This document shows positions 18,490 through 26,754 of a stretch of 64,000 bases of DNA, one piece after another. The translations under genes and the position numbers were made by a program. The stretch comes from Chitinophaga sp. HK235 (lineage in GTDB: Bacteria; Bacteroidota; Bacteroidia; Chitinophagales; Chitinophagaceae). The stretch is taken from NCBI RefSeq assembly GCF_018255755.1, contig NZ_CP073766.1, positions 4,896,501 through 4,960,500 of the forward strand, read 5' to 3'. A model generated the notes under the pieces. That model was not told the DNA's origin. It saw nothing but the letters and a program-made list of their open reading frames with translations, and searched no databases. Numbering within the stretch: position 1 is the stretch's first letter; the number at the start of each line of letters is the position of its first letter.

Positions 18490-20889
18490 TTATTCTGTTC
18501 TCAATGATTTTACCGGATTCACCAGTGCAGTCCGGACAGCCTGAAAACTTACGGTCAACAAGGCTATCAGCACTACTACTGCCGCTGTGAGTGCAAACAC
18601 CCACCATTGTACTGTTATCCTGAAAGCAAAATGCTGCAACCATTTTTCCATACCATACCACGCTATAGGAGAACCTATACAGATACCTAACAACACGAGT
18701 TTCAGGAAGTCACGCGACAACAACGCAGACACATTGGCCACAGAAGCACCCAGCACTTTTCGGATACCGATTTCTTTGGTTCGCTGTCTGGATATGAGCA
18801 TAGACAATCCCAGCAGCCCCATACAGGCGATAAAAACGGCGAGGCCTGAAAAAATGCTGAATATCTTTCCCATCATCTGCTCTTCGGCATACATGGCCTT
18901 CAGGTCTTGTGCCACAAAAGAGTAATTGATCGGATTGTCGGGCATAATGCTGTTCCATACCTTTTCTATCTCAGCCAGCTGGGCGGGATGATCGCCCGGG
19001 GCCAGCCTTACAGACAGGATAGCTGTATTCAGGGGGCTGATCAGGTACACGGCCGGCTCTACAGAAAAACGAAGAGACCGGAAATTAAAATCTTCCATTA
19101 CTCCAATAATGGCACCGTGTCTGACGAAGGAGCCAGGCTTCCATTCGATGCGTTTCCCAATAGGGTCTGTAAATCCCAGCCGTTTGGCAGCCGCCTGGTT
19201 AATAATAAAAGCATCGGTAGAATCAGTGGCCATTGCTTTATCGAAATCCCTGCCAGCCAGCAGTTTGATACCAGTCGTCTTCAGCAGGTCATAATCTCCC
19301 TGAATGATAGCCGATACAAAACCATCCTTGTCTTCTGCTCCTTCCCGGAGTATTGGGTTGTTGTTATACGCCCCAACCCCCATCAACAGGTTGTTCAGGG
19401 ACGTTTGCTGCACACCGGACAAACCAGCTACTGAAGCCTTTAAAAGCTCCGCTTTCGGTAAAGTATCCATACCGGACAGGTAGATATTCACCAGGCGCTC
19501 TTTATCAAAGCCCAGATTTTTCTGCTGCCAGAAACGCAACTGCGTATATACGACAACGGTAGCAACAATCAACGCTACCGCAATGGCAAACTGAGATACC
19601 ACCAGCCCTCTGCGGATGAATACCCTGGCCCCGGTGGTAACAAAGCTGCCTTTCAGCACTTTTACCGGCATCAGGCCGGATAGATATAATGCAGGGTAGC
19701 TACCCGCCATCAAACCGACTATTGTTACGAGCAACAATAATCCGCCATATAGGGAAACACCTCCTGAAGCCAGTATACTCAGTTCCTTTCCGGTGATACG
19801 GTTGAATACAGGAAGCAAAGAGAAAGCCAGTATCACCGCCATCACCAGCGATAACAAGCTGATGACCAGCGATTCAGTCAGGAACTGGAAAACGAGGCTT
19901 TTCCTTTGTGCGCCCAGTACTTTGCGCAACCCCACTTCCCTGGCCCTTTCATGGGCTCTGGCGGTAGTAAGGTTCATGAAATTTATACAGGCAATAAGTA
20001 CGATAAACGCAGCAATGGCGATATATAACCAGATCATGGGGGAATTATCCGCACCACCTTTGTCTCCGTCCGGACGGAGATGGACATTGTAAAGCGGCTG
20101 CAAATCCAGCTCAAACTTTATTCCATGCCTTTTGACAACCGGATCAATATGCTGTTTTACAAAATCTCTTAACTGGGGGACAATCTTTGGGGGATTGGTA
20201 CCATCGGTCAGTTGCACATACGTCACATTATTACTGAACATGTACCATAGTTTCTCAAACTCTGTATTCTGCCTCGTCATCGTAGTAAAAGACATGATCA
20301 CGTTCATCCGAAGGTCTGTATTATGGGGCATATCCTTCATTACACCTGTAACGGTGCAGCTATAACCGTTACCCACTTTCAAGAGCTTCCCTATCGGCGA
20401 TCCGTTGCCGAAATATTTTTTTGCTGCACTGGCAGAGAGGACCACTGTATAAGGCTCTTTCAGCACAGTGGCGGGATCTCCTTCGAGCAAAGGAAAATCA
20501 AACATCTTAAAAAAAGCGGCATCTGCAAAACAGTTCTCTGTTTCCAGTATTTTTTTATCTCCGGCACTAAATAAAGTTGTGCCCGGAACAAAAACCCTTA
20601 CTGCTTCTTTGATACCACTGACTTCTTTTTTGAGGTTAGGCGCAATGGGAAACTGGGTAGCCGCTCCATAGACTGTTGCCCCGGTGGCCTGTGTATTTTC
20701 GACGGTAGTAATACGATAGATATTACCTGCATTTGAATGAAAGCGGTCGAAGCTCAGTTCATCCCGCACATACAACACAATCAGTATACAACAGGCCATT
20801 CCCACTGCCAACCCGCAAACGTTGATGGCAGTGATGAACTTATGGCGCTGTAAATGACGGACAGATATTTTGAAGTAATTCCGGAACAT
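18490..20889 (-). CDS. MacB/FtsX-type ABC permease 1 (double-unit), 799 aa
   Basis: This is the first permease in transcription order, 31 bp after ATPase 1. TM1 spans about 20-42 (INVCGLAVGMACCILIVLYV) and is followed by a MacB_PCD-type periplasmic domain. The FtsX block of unit 1 carries RAREVGLRKVLGAQRKSLV, that of unit 2 RTKEIGIRKVLGASVANVS, both close to consensus. The end is LVNPVKSLRTE. Because one chain already holds two MacB-type membrane units, a monomer is expected to equal the MacB membrane dimer and to bind two ATPase subunits. Confidence 0.92.
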   Translation of the reverse strand: MFRNYFKISVRHLQRHKFITAINVCGLAVGMACCILIVLYVRDELSFDRFHSNAGNIYRITTVENTQATGATVYGAATQFPIAPNLKKEVSGIKEAVRVFVPGTTLFSAGDKKILETENCFADAAFFKMFDFPLLEGDPATVLKEPYTVVLSASAAKKYFGNGSPIGKLLKVGNGYSCTVTGVMKDMPHNTDLRMNVIMSFTTMTRQNTEFEKLWYMFSNNVTYVQLTDGTNPPKIVPQLRDFVKQHIDPVVKRHGIKFELDLQPLYNVHLRPDGDKGGADNSPMIWLYIAIAAFIVLIACINFMNLTTARAHERAREVGLRKVLGAQRKSLVFQFLTESLVISLLSLVMAVILAFSLLPVFNRITGKELSILASGGVSLYGGLLLLVTIVGLMAGSYPALYLSGLMPVKVLKGSFVTTGARVFIRRGLVVSQFAIAVALIVATVVVYTQLRFWQQKNLGFDKERLVNIYLSGMDTLPKAELLKASVAGLSGVQQTSLNNLLMGVGAYNNNPILREGAEDKDGFVSAIIQGDYDLLKTTGIKLLAGRDFDKAMATDSTDAFIINQAAAKRLGFTDPIGKRIEWKPGSFVRHGAIIGVMEDFNFRSLRFSVEPAVYLISPLNTAILSVRLAPGDHPAQLAEIEKVWNSIMPDNPINYSFVAQDLKAMYAEEQMMGKIFSIFSGLAVFIACMGLLGLSMLISRQRTKEIGIRKVLGASVANVSALLSRDFLKLVLLGICIGSPIAWYGMEKWLQHFAFRITVQWWVFALTAAVVVLIALLTVSFQAVRTALVNPVKSLRTE

Positions 20890-20920
20890 AACAGAGGGGT
20901 TTTAGAATGGCGGAATAAAA

Positions 20921-21610
20921 TCACACATGAAACTGTTCCTTGATATTTTCTGTCACTACCCGTCCGTCAAAGAGGTTGATAATACGGTGAGCAAAACCGG
21001 CATCATAGGGTGAGTGCGTAACCATGATAAGAGTGGTACCGGCATTATTGAGTTCCTGCAGCAGTTTCATTACCTCTTCTCCGTTGGTGGAGTCCAGGTT
21101 ACCGGTAGGTTCATCTGCCAGGATCAGATTGGGTTTAGCCACTACGGCACGGGCGATGGCCACGCGTTGCTGCTGACCACCGGAAAGCTGTTGGGGGAAG
21201 TGGTTGCGGCGGTGCATGATGTTCATGCGTTCCAGCACTTCTTCCACTTTTTGTTTTCTTTCAGCAGGAGCTACTTTCAGATATAATAACGGCAACTCCA
21301 CGTTTTCATAAACGGTCAGTTCATCGATCAGGTTAAAGCTCTGGAATACGAAGCCAATAGATCCTTTACGCAGTTGCGCGCGCTGGCGCTCACTCATTCT
21401 GGCTACTTCCTTGCCCCAGAAATGATACTCACCGTCGCTGGGATTGTCCAGTAAACCGATGATGTTCAGCAGGGTTGACTTACCACAACCGGATGGCCCC
21501 ATGATCGCTACAAACTCCCCATCCTGCACTTCCATGTTGATGCCATTGAGGGCGGTTGTTTCCACTTCTTCTGTTGTAAATAACTTCTGTAAGTTAACGG
21601 TGCGTATCAT
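20921..21610 (-). CDS. ABC transporter ATP-binding protein, ATPase 1 (MacB/LolD type), 229 aa
   Basis: This is the canonical nucleotide-binding subunit of the operon: Walker A GPSGCGKST (residues 38-46), Q-loop FVFQSFNL, signature LSGGQQQRVAIARA, Walker B LILADEPTG, D-loop GNLDSTNG and H-loop VTHS. Every catalytic motif is intact, unlike ATPase 2. It should bind the coupling helices (EIGIRKVLGA) of the five permeases from the cytoplasmic side and drive the mechanical cycle. It lies 63 bp downstream of adaptor 1 and is the second gene of the operon. Confidence 0.94.
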   Translation of the reverse strand: MIRTVNLQKLFTTEEVETTALNGINMEVQDGEFVAIMGPSGCGKSTLLNIIGLLDNPSDGEYHFWGKEVARMSERQRAQLRKGSIGFVFQSFNLIDELTVYENVELPLLYLKVAPAERKQKVEEVLERMNIMHRRNHFPQQLSGGQQQRVAIARAVVAKPNLILADEPTGNLDSTNGEEVMKLLQELNNAGTTLIMVTHSPYDAGFAHRIINLFDGRVVTENIKEQFHV

Positions 21611-21673
21611 ATGTTTTGATTGTCTAAATGAATGATAGTTTTACAATAGCAGTATATAAAAAATGGATGAATC

Positions 21674-22921
21674 TTAAAATGCCAGTACGTCCTTGTTACC
21701 AAAATTCTCATAAGATGAAGTGATCACCTGGTCGCCGGGCTGTAATCCTTCCAGTACTTCAAAATACAAAGGATTTTTTCTACCCAGTGAGATATTACGT
21801 TTTAAGGCACGTTTCCCGCTTTTATCTACCACATACACCCAGTTACCACCGGTGTCGGAAAAGAAGCCTCCCAGTGGCAGCAGGGTCGCTTCCGCAGACT
21901 TACCCAATACCAGGCGGATAGGAGAGGATTGTCCACGGCGGATGCCTTCAGGTGTTGTCTTTTCAAAATTCATATCAGCCTGGAAACGACCGCTTTTAAC
22001 TTCTGGATATACTTTGGTCACCACCATCTCATAGGTTTTACCATCAAACTCAAAGGTGGCTTTCAAACCGGCAAACACCTGTGATACATAGTGTTCATCG
22101 ATATCGGCACGCAGTTTAAAACCGTTCAGATCGTCAATCTGGCCGATGTTCTGGCCTGCAGTGATACTGGAGCCTACTTCCACATCAATGGAAGACAGCT
22201 GCCCGGAAACAGGGGCTCTGACAATCAGGCTGTTAAGGTTTTGTTTCATCAGCTCCAGGTTGCGCTGGGTGCGTGACAATGTGCCTTCCAGCTGAGAGAT
22301 TTGTTGTTTGGCATTATCGCGTTGATAAGACTGGGACTGCGACATGATGTCGCGTTGCCTTTTCAGTCCTTCCAGTTCTATCTTGTTTTTGTTGAATTCC
22401 TGACGGGCAACAATCTTTTCGTCTACCAGTTGTTTGTTACGGTCATACAGGTCCTGGGCCGCATCAATCCTGGCATTCAGTTCGGAAAGATTTTGCTGCA
22501 TAGTAAAATCCTGCTGACGGATGGACAGGCGCGTATTCTGCAGCTCGTTACGTAAACGGTATATCTCTGTCTCATGGTTTACAAACTCCATCATCATGTG
22601 CTGGTTGTCCAGCTTGAGGATAGAATCCCCTTCTTTTACCATGCTGCCGCCTTCCAGGTATTTACGGCTTACATAGCCTCCTTCAATGGCGTCGAGGCGG
22701 ATGGTCTTCAGTGGCATTACCACTGCCGTTACAGCGATATATACATCGAAAGTCCCTTTTTTCACTTCAGAGATGGTGATCTTATCCTTTTCTACATTGA
22801 GGGTAGCGCGGTGGTCGGCAAAGATCAGTGTATACAACAGCAACAATGCAATCAGCCCTCCACCACCAATCATCAGGATGCGTTTTTTATTCCAGAACTT
22901 CTTTTCAATTTTTCTATCCAT
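21674..22921 (-). CDS. Periplasmic adaptor (MacA/HlyD family), adaptor 1, first gene of the export operon, 415 aa
   Basis: A basic N-terminus (KKFWNKKR) is followed by one membrane anchor (residues about 15-35). The lipoyl/barrel-sandwich halves are VMPLKTIRLDAIEGGYVSRK and SLIVRAPVSGQLSSIDVEVG, separated by a long coiled-coil hairpin (about 105-225) rich in Gln, Leu and Arg. A beta-barrel and the membrane-proximal segment GLQPGDQVITSS complete it. It differs widely from adaptor 2, so the two may dock different permeases onto the shared channel or form mixed hexamers. The predicted sigma-54 transcription start is about 21 nt ahead of its ATG. Confidence 0.9.
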   Translation of the reverse strand: MDRKIEKKFWNKKRILMIGGGGLIALLLLYTLIFADHRATLNVEKDKITISEVKKGTFDVYIAVTAVVMPLKTIRLDAIEGGYVSRKYLEGGSMVKEGDSILKLDNQHMMMEFVNHETEIYRLRNELQNTRLSIRQQDFTMQQNLSELNARIDAAQDLYDRNKQLVDEKIVARQEFNKNKIELEGLKRQRDIMSQSQSYQRDNAKQQISQLEGTLSRTQRNLELMKQNLNSLIVRAPVSGQLSSIDVEVGSSITAGQNIGQIDDLNGFKLRADIDEHYVSQVFAGLKATFEFDGKTYEMVVTKVYPEVKSGRFQADMNFEKTTPEGIRRGQSSPIRLVLGKSAEATLLPLGGFFSDTGGNWVYVVDKSGKRALKRNISLGRKNPLYFEVLEGLQPGDQVITSSYENFGNKDVLAF

Positions 22922-22951
22922 GTTATTAGGAAAAGTTTGTGACTAAGGAAA

Positions 22952-22967
22952 GTCAATCCATATGCCA
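22952..22967 (-). promoter_or_regulatory. Sigma-54 (-24/-12) promoter of the export operon
   Basis: On the minus strand TGGCATATGGATTGAC matches the sigma-54 consensus TGGCAYRN4TTGCW at every defined position except the C of the -12 GC. The GG and TG elements have the correct spacing. The predicted start is near 22942, leaving a 21-nt leader before adaptor 1. A divergent sigma-54 activator gene next to it strongly supports the call. Confidence 0.8.
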
Positions 22968-23020
22968 AAGCCAAAAACCCTTTACCATCAATGTTTTTCA
23001 AGCATTTCTACTTTTAAAAA

Positions 23021-23058
23021 TGTCCTATGGCGGACAACCGGTGTTCACAAACGGACAC
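23021..23058. promoter_or_regulatory. Tandem activator-binding dyads (upstream activating sequence)
   Basis: Site 1 is TGTCC-N6-GGACA at 23021-23036. Site 2 is TGTTC-N6-GGACA at 23042-23057, extended by a flanking G and C to 23041-23058. The centres are 21 bp apart, two helical turns, and lie about 87 and 108 bp upstream of the predicted sigma-54 start, the usual range for bacterial enhancer-binding proteins. They probably bind the Fis-type HTH of the divergent regulator, which may also control itself from here. Confidence 0.75.
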
Positions 23059-23135
23059 TTTGAAAAAGGCGCTGAAATTAGCTGCTGATGTAAAAAAATC
23101 TTTCTGTAATATTGTTACCCATTCACTATTTGCCC

Positions 23136-24482
23136 ATGACCACAATGCAACCCGGAAAAATTCTGATAGTAGACGATGATGTAGATGTATTGCGTGCCGC
23201 ACGCCTGCTGCTGAAGAGACATTTTGAGCAGGTGGATTTTGAGAAAAATCCGCAGAAGATACCTTACCTCGTTTCCAACTTTGATTACGATGTAATCCTG
23301 TTGGATATGAACTTCACGCGTGACCTCAGTAGCGGAAAAGAAGGCTTTGAATGGCTGGACCGTATCCTCGATATCAAGCCCGATACCGCAGTAGTGCTGT
23401 TTACCGCCTATGGTGACGTAGAGATGGCCGTAAGAGCCATTAAGTCCGGCGCTGTGGATTTTGTGCTCAAACCCTGGGAAAATGAAAAGCTGCTGGCCAC
23501 TATCCAGTCGGCTTACAATAAACGGGCAGCCCGGCAAGGCAAGCCCACTGTCGTTATTAATACCGGCAACCTCATAGTAGGCAACAGCCCTGCCATGCAG
23601 GCTGTATTCGATACCGTATCACGGGTAGCTGCCACAGACGCCAACGTGCTCATACTCGGCGAAAACGGTACTGGTAAAGACATGCTCGCCCGGCATATTC
23701 ATCAGCTCTCCCACCGCAACAAAAAATCGTTTGTCAGCGTAGACCTCGGCGCCATCAGTGAAACACTTTTCGAAAGCGAGCTTTTCGGTCACGTAAAAGG
23801 CGCCTTCACCGATGCCCGCGAAGACAGAGCCGGACGCTTCGAAGAAGCCGCCGGTGGCACCATCTTCCTCGATGAAATCGGAAACATCACCATCCCCTTT
23901 CAGGCCAAACTGCTGACGGTATTACAAAACAGGTCTGTCACCAAAGTGGGCTCCAATAAAAATATACCCATTGACGTTAGACTGATCTGCGCCACCAACC
24001 GCAACATACAGCAACAGGCCGCCCAACATCTGTTCCGCCAGGACCTGCTCTATCGCATCAATACCATCGAGATACATCTGCCTCCCCTGCGCGAACGCCA
24101 GGAAGACATCGTTCCACTCGCCGAGCATTTTCTGCAGCTCTACCGCGAAAAATACAAACGCCCGGTCAACAGCATGCATGAATCACTCATACAACAGCTG
24201 GAAAAATACGAGTGGCCCGGTAATATCCGCGAACTGCAACATGCCATGGAAAGAGCCGTCATCCTCTCCCAGAGCAAAACACTGCAGGCCAAAGACGTAT
24301 TCGTTAAAAACAGCAACACCCAGGACCCGCAAATGGATACCGGTTACAACCTGGAAGAAATGGAACGAAACATCATTACCCAGGCGATGAAAAAATGTAA
24401 CGGCAATATCACCGAAGCCGCTAAAGAACTGGGCCTTAGCAGAGCCGCCCTCTACAGAAGACTCGAGAAATACAATATTTAG
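23136..24482 (+). CDS. NtrC-type sigma-54-dependent response regulator, 448 aa
   Basis: This is a three-domain activator. Residues about 9-125 are a receiver (IVDDDVDV, phosphoacceptor in VILLDMNF, FTAYGDVEMAV, LKPW). Residues about 150-380 are the AAA+ domain, with Walker A GENGTGKD, the sigma-54-contacting GAFTDA loop, Walker B GGTIFLDEIGN and arginine-finger region FRQDLLYRIN. Residues about 405-448 are a Fis-type HTH (GNITEAAKELGLSRAALYRRL). All motifs needed to open sigma-54 promoters are intact. The frame opens at TTG 23112; ATG 23136 is preferred, with ATG 23145 possible. The kinase follows 47 bp downstream. Confidence 0.94.
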   Translation: MTTMQPGKILIVDDDVDVLRAARLLLKRHFEQVDFEKNPQKIPYLVSNFDYDVILLDMNFTRDLSSGKEGFEWLDRILDIKPDTAVVLFTAYGDVEMAVRAIKSGAVDFVLKPWENEKLLATIQSAYNKRAARQGKPTVVINTGNLIVGNSPAMQAVFDTVSRVAATDANVLILGENGTGKDMLARHIHQLSHRNKKSFVSVDLGAISETLFESELFGHVKGAFTDAREDRAGRFEEAAGGTIFLDEIGNITIPFQAKLLTVLQNRSVTKVGSNKNIPIDVRLICATNRNIQQQAAQHLFRQDLLYRINTIEIHLPPLRERQEDIVPLAEHFLQLYREKYKRPVNSMHESLIQQLEKYEWPGNIRELQHAMERAVILSQSKTLQAKDVFVKNSNTQDPQMDTGYNLEEMERNIITQAMKKCNGNITEAAKELGLSRAALYRRLEKYNI

Positions 24483-24490
24483 TCATCTTG

Positions 24491-24517
24491 CTTACCGGGG
24501 CATACCACCCCGGTAAG
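24491..24517. other. GC-rich hairpin between regulator and kinase genes
   Basis: CTTACCGGGG (24491-24500) and CCCCGGTAAG (24508-24517) form a perfect 10-bp stem over a 7-nt loop. It fills most of the 47-nt gap, 8 nt after the regulator stop and 12 nt before the kinase ATG. There is no U-tract, so it more likely affects mRNA stability or kinase translation than termination. Confidence 0.6.
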
Positions 24518-24529
24518 TTAAATTCCATC

Positions 24530-25870
24530 ATGAACCGTTTCAGCGTCAATATCAGCCTGCGGGTACTGTTGCTTACCGCTACACTGGCCATCTCTACATG
24601 GCTGTACATGCATGGCATGACGCCCCTGTCCCTGCTGCTGTTTCCACTGGTAGCGCTGCAGATGTACGGCATCTATCATTACCTCAACCGTATCAACCGT
24701 AAACTCACGCTGTTCCTGGAGTCTATCCGTTATGAAGATTTCTCCATCCGCTTCAGCGGCGATAACAAGCTGGGAAAAAGTTTCCGCATGCTCAACCACC
24801 AGTTCAATGAAGTACTGGAAGCCTTCCGGCAAACAAGAGCAGAGAAAGAAGCCAATCTCAAATACATCGACACTATTATCCAGCATATCAGCATCGGCGT
24901 ATTTTCCTTCGACAGCGAAGGCCACATCGAACTGATCAACCCCGCTGCCTTCCGGCTCCTGGGCATCTACCGGCTGCGTAATATCTCAGAGCTGAAATCC
25001 ATGCACCCCGGCCTTGCTGAACTACTGAGGGAGCTGTCATCCGGCAATAAAACGCTGTATGCCACCACACAAGGCCAGCAACTGTCCATACATGCCGCCA
25101 CTGTAAGGCTGCAGGGTCGCCTGATCAAACTGATCTCCATTCAGAACATCCATTCTGAACTGCAGAAAAAAGAACTGGAAGCCTGGCAGAATCTTACCAA
25201 AATATTACGTCATGAGATCATGAACTCTGTGACCCCCATCGTGTCGCTCATTGGCACCATGAAAGAAATTGTAGATCTCGACATTGCCCCTACTTCCGGC
25301 AGCCATGAAGGCATCGCCGACCTTCAGGAAGCACTGCTGACAGTAGAAAGCCGGAGCAAAGGCATTATGAACTTTGTAAACGCCTACCGTGATTATACCA
25401 CACTGCCGCAGCCACAGTTCACCCGTGTAAATGTCAAATCGCTGGTAACTACCGTAAGCAGCCTTTTTCAGGCTGATATGAAACAAGCCAATATCCGCTT
25501 CCTGCTTGAGGTAGACGCTGAAAATGTAGAGATCCATGCAGATATATCCCAGCTGCAGATGGTGCTCATCAACCTGGTCAAAAACGCCATGGACGCGCTG
25601 GAACAAACCTCCAATGCCAGCATACAGATAAAAGTGTACCTCAACAACGTACAACAGATCTGTATTGAGATCACCGACAACGGCCCTGGTATTGATACCG
25701 AAGCCATGAACAAAATTTTTATTCCCTTCTTCACCACCAAAAAAACCGGCTCAGGGATTGGCCTCAGTTTGTCACAGCAGATTATTCAGATGCATGGCGG
25801 CCAGCTGAAAGTGCTAAGCCCTGGCAATAACGGTAATGGATCTACGTTCCTCATTTTGCTCAACACCTGA
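24530..25870 (+). CDS. Membrane histidine kinase (NtrB/NtrY-like), partner of the sigma-54 regulator, 446 aa
   Basis: Two membrane helices near the N-terminus (about 6-25 and 30-50) enclose almost no periplasmic loop, so the signal is probably sensed in the membrane or by the cytoplasmic PAS-like region (about 105-205). The phosphoacceptor is His228 in KILRHEIMNSVTPI, an NtrB/NtrY-like H-box. The ATPase domain has N-box NLVKNAMDAL, G1 ITDNGPGID, F-box FIPFFTTK and G2 GSGIGLSLSQQI. ATG 24530 is preferred over TTG 24488, which would translate the intercistronic hairpin. The near absence of a periplasmic sensor resembles envelope-stress kinases. Confidence 0.92.
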   Translation: MNRFSVNISLRVLLLTATLAISTWLYMHGMTPLSLLLFPLVALQMYGIYHYLNRINRKLTLFLESIRYEDFSIRFSGDNKLGKSFRMLNHQFNEVLEAFRQTRAEKEANLKYIDTIIQHISIGVFSFDSEGHIELINPAAFRLLGIYRLRNISELKSMHPGLAELLRELSSGNKTLYATTQGQQLSIHAATVRLQGRLIKLISIQNIHSELQKKELEAWQNLTKILRHEIMNSVTPIVSLIGTMKEIVDLDIAPTSGSHEGIADLQEALLTVESRSKGIMNFVNAYRDYTTLPQPQFTRVNVKSLVTTVSSLFQADMKQANIRFLLEVDAENVEIHADISQLQMVLINLVKNAMDALEQTSNASIQIKVYLNNVQQICIEITDNGPGIDTEAMNKIFIPFFTTKKTGSGIGLSLSQQIIQMHGGQLKVLSPGNNGNGSTFLILLNT

Positions 25871-25919
25871 TCGGGGTCCTGAAAGATTCGTTATATTGTA
25901 GTAACAATTACAGGTCCTC

Positions 25920-26591
25920 ATGATAACATCCAGATGGCTAGTCCTCTACTTCATTACCCTATTTGCTGATCTGGTACTGATCGGCCTTAACATGGACGCT
26001 TTCCGTTATGCTACAAAACCTTTGCTGGTGCCTTTGCTGGCAGCGTATTTTCTGTCGTCATCAGCAGATGTGCCGGGCAAGCAGCGGATGTGGATGTACG
26101 GAGCCCTTTTTTCCTGTTTTCTGGGAGATGTGTTACTGATGTTTGATACCCTGTTTCTTCCCGGACTGGGCAGTTTTCTGGTAGGACACTTGTTTTATAT
26201 CACCTTCTTCCTCACTATCCGGTATTCCAATCCGCCTGTCCCCTATTGCAAATACCCGCTTGTATTTCTGAATGCTGCTATCATCATTGGCTTTATTCTT
26301 TTTCTGATGCCGTACCTGGGCAATCTGGCCATTCCGGTTATAGTGTATTCGCTGGTCATATCCATTACAGTACAGAGTGTCATACATGCCTTTCACTACC
26401 GTCACCAGCCTGCAGCCTGGTATTGCCTTATCGGGGCCATTCTGTTCATGCTTTCTGATTCCCTGATTGCGCTGGGCAAGTTCTACCATCCCCTGCCGGC
26501 CGGCGGCATCCTGGTGATGCTCACTTACGGCCTGGCACAGGCCGGGTTGGTACATGGGTCTGTGAAGTATTATTTACAACCACAACGGTAA
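25920..26591 (+). CDS. YhhN/TMEM86-family membrane protein (putative lysoplasmalogenase), 223 aa
   Basis: The protein has seven to eight predicted membrane helices with the family's polar positions inside them: KPLLVPLLA, FSCFLGDVLLMF, FLVGHLFYITFF and LSDSLIALGKF. Members of this family hydrolyse the vinyl-ether bond of lysoplasmalogens in animals; the bacterial substrate is uncertain. Length (223) fits the family. It follows the kinase gene by 49 bp on the same strand and may be read through from it. A small stem AGCCT/AGGCT (26636-26651) lies downstream and could weakly terminate transcription. Confidence 0.8.
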   Translation: MITSRWLVLYFITLFADLVLIGLNMDAFRYATKPLLVPLLAAYFLSSSADVPGKQRMWMYGALFSCFLGDVLLMFDTLFLPGLGSFLVGHLFYITFFLTIRYSNPPVPYCKYPLVFLNAAIIIGFILFLMPYLGNLAIPVIVYSLVISITVQSVIHAFHYRHQPAAWYCLIGAILFMLSDSLIALGKFYHPLPAGGILVMLTYGLAQAGLVHGSVKYYLQPQR

Positions 26592-26740
26592 TTTTGTATG
26601 ATTTTTCTGGTGATGATAAGCGGAGATAAAAGCGGAGCCTAAACTGAGGCTGTTTTCAAAAAAATACAGGAGATCTTCCCGTCCATCTCCCCATATCATA
26701 CCCATCAGAAAAATCAAATGCATCAGTGTCTAAAAAGAGG

Positions 26741-26748
26741 TATTTTTG
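26741..26748 (+). promoter_or_regulatory. Candidate -7 box directly ahead of nadB
   Basis: TATTTTTG fits TAnnTTTG and ends 6 nt before the chosen nadB ATG, so a transcript from it would be essentially leaderless. No -33 TTG is visible. The same octamer stands in the same position ahead of the TolC gene. Confidence 0.35.
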
Positions 26749-26754
26749 TTTTCT

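Noticed and set aside
8755..20889. Assembly duplication of one permease gene
   Set aside because: The five proteins differ throughout, including in their coupling motifs and ends, so they are diverged paralogues rather than copies made by error.
26600..26715. Long-range inverted repeat GATTTTTCTG/CAGAAAAATC upstream of nadB
   Set aside because: Ten AT-rich bases at about 100 bp distance are likely by chance in this composition, and no element lies between them.
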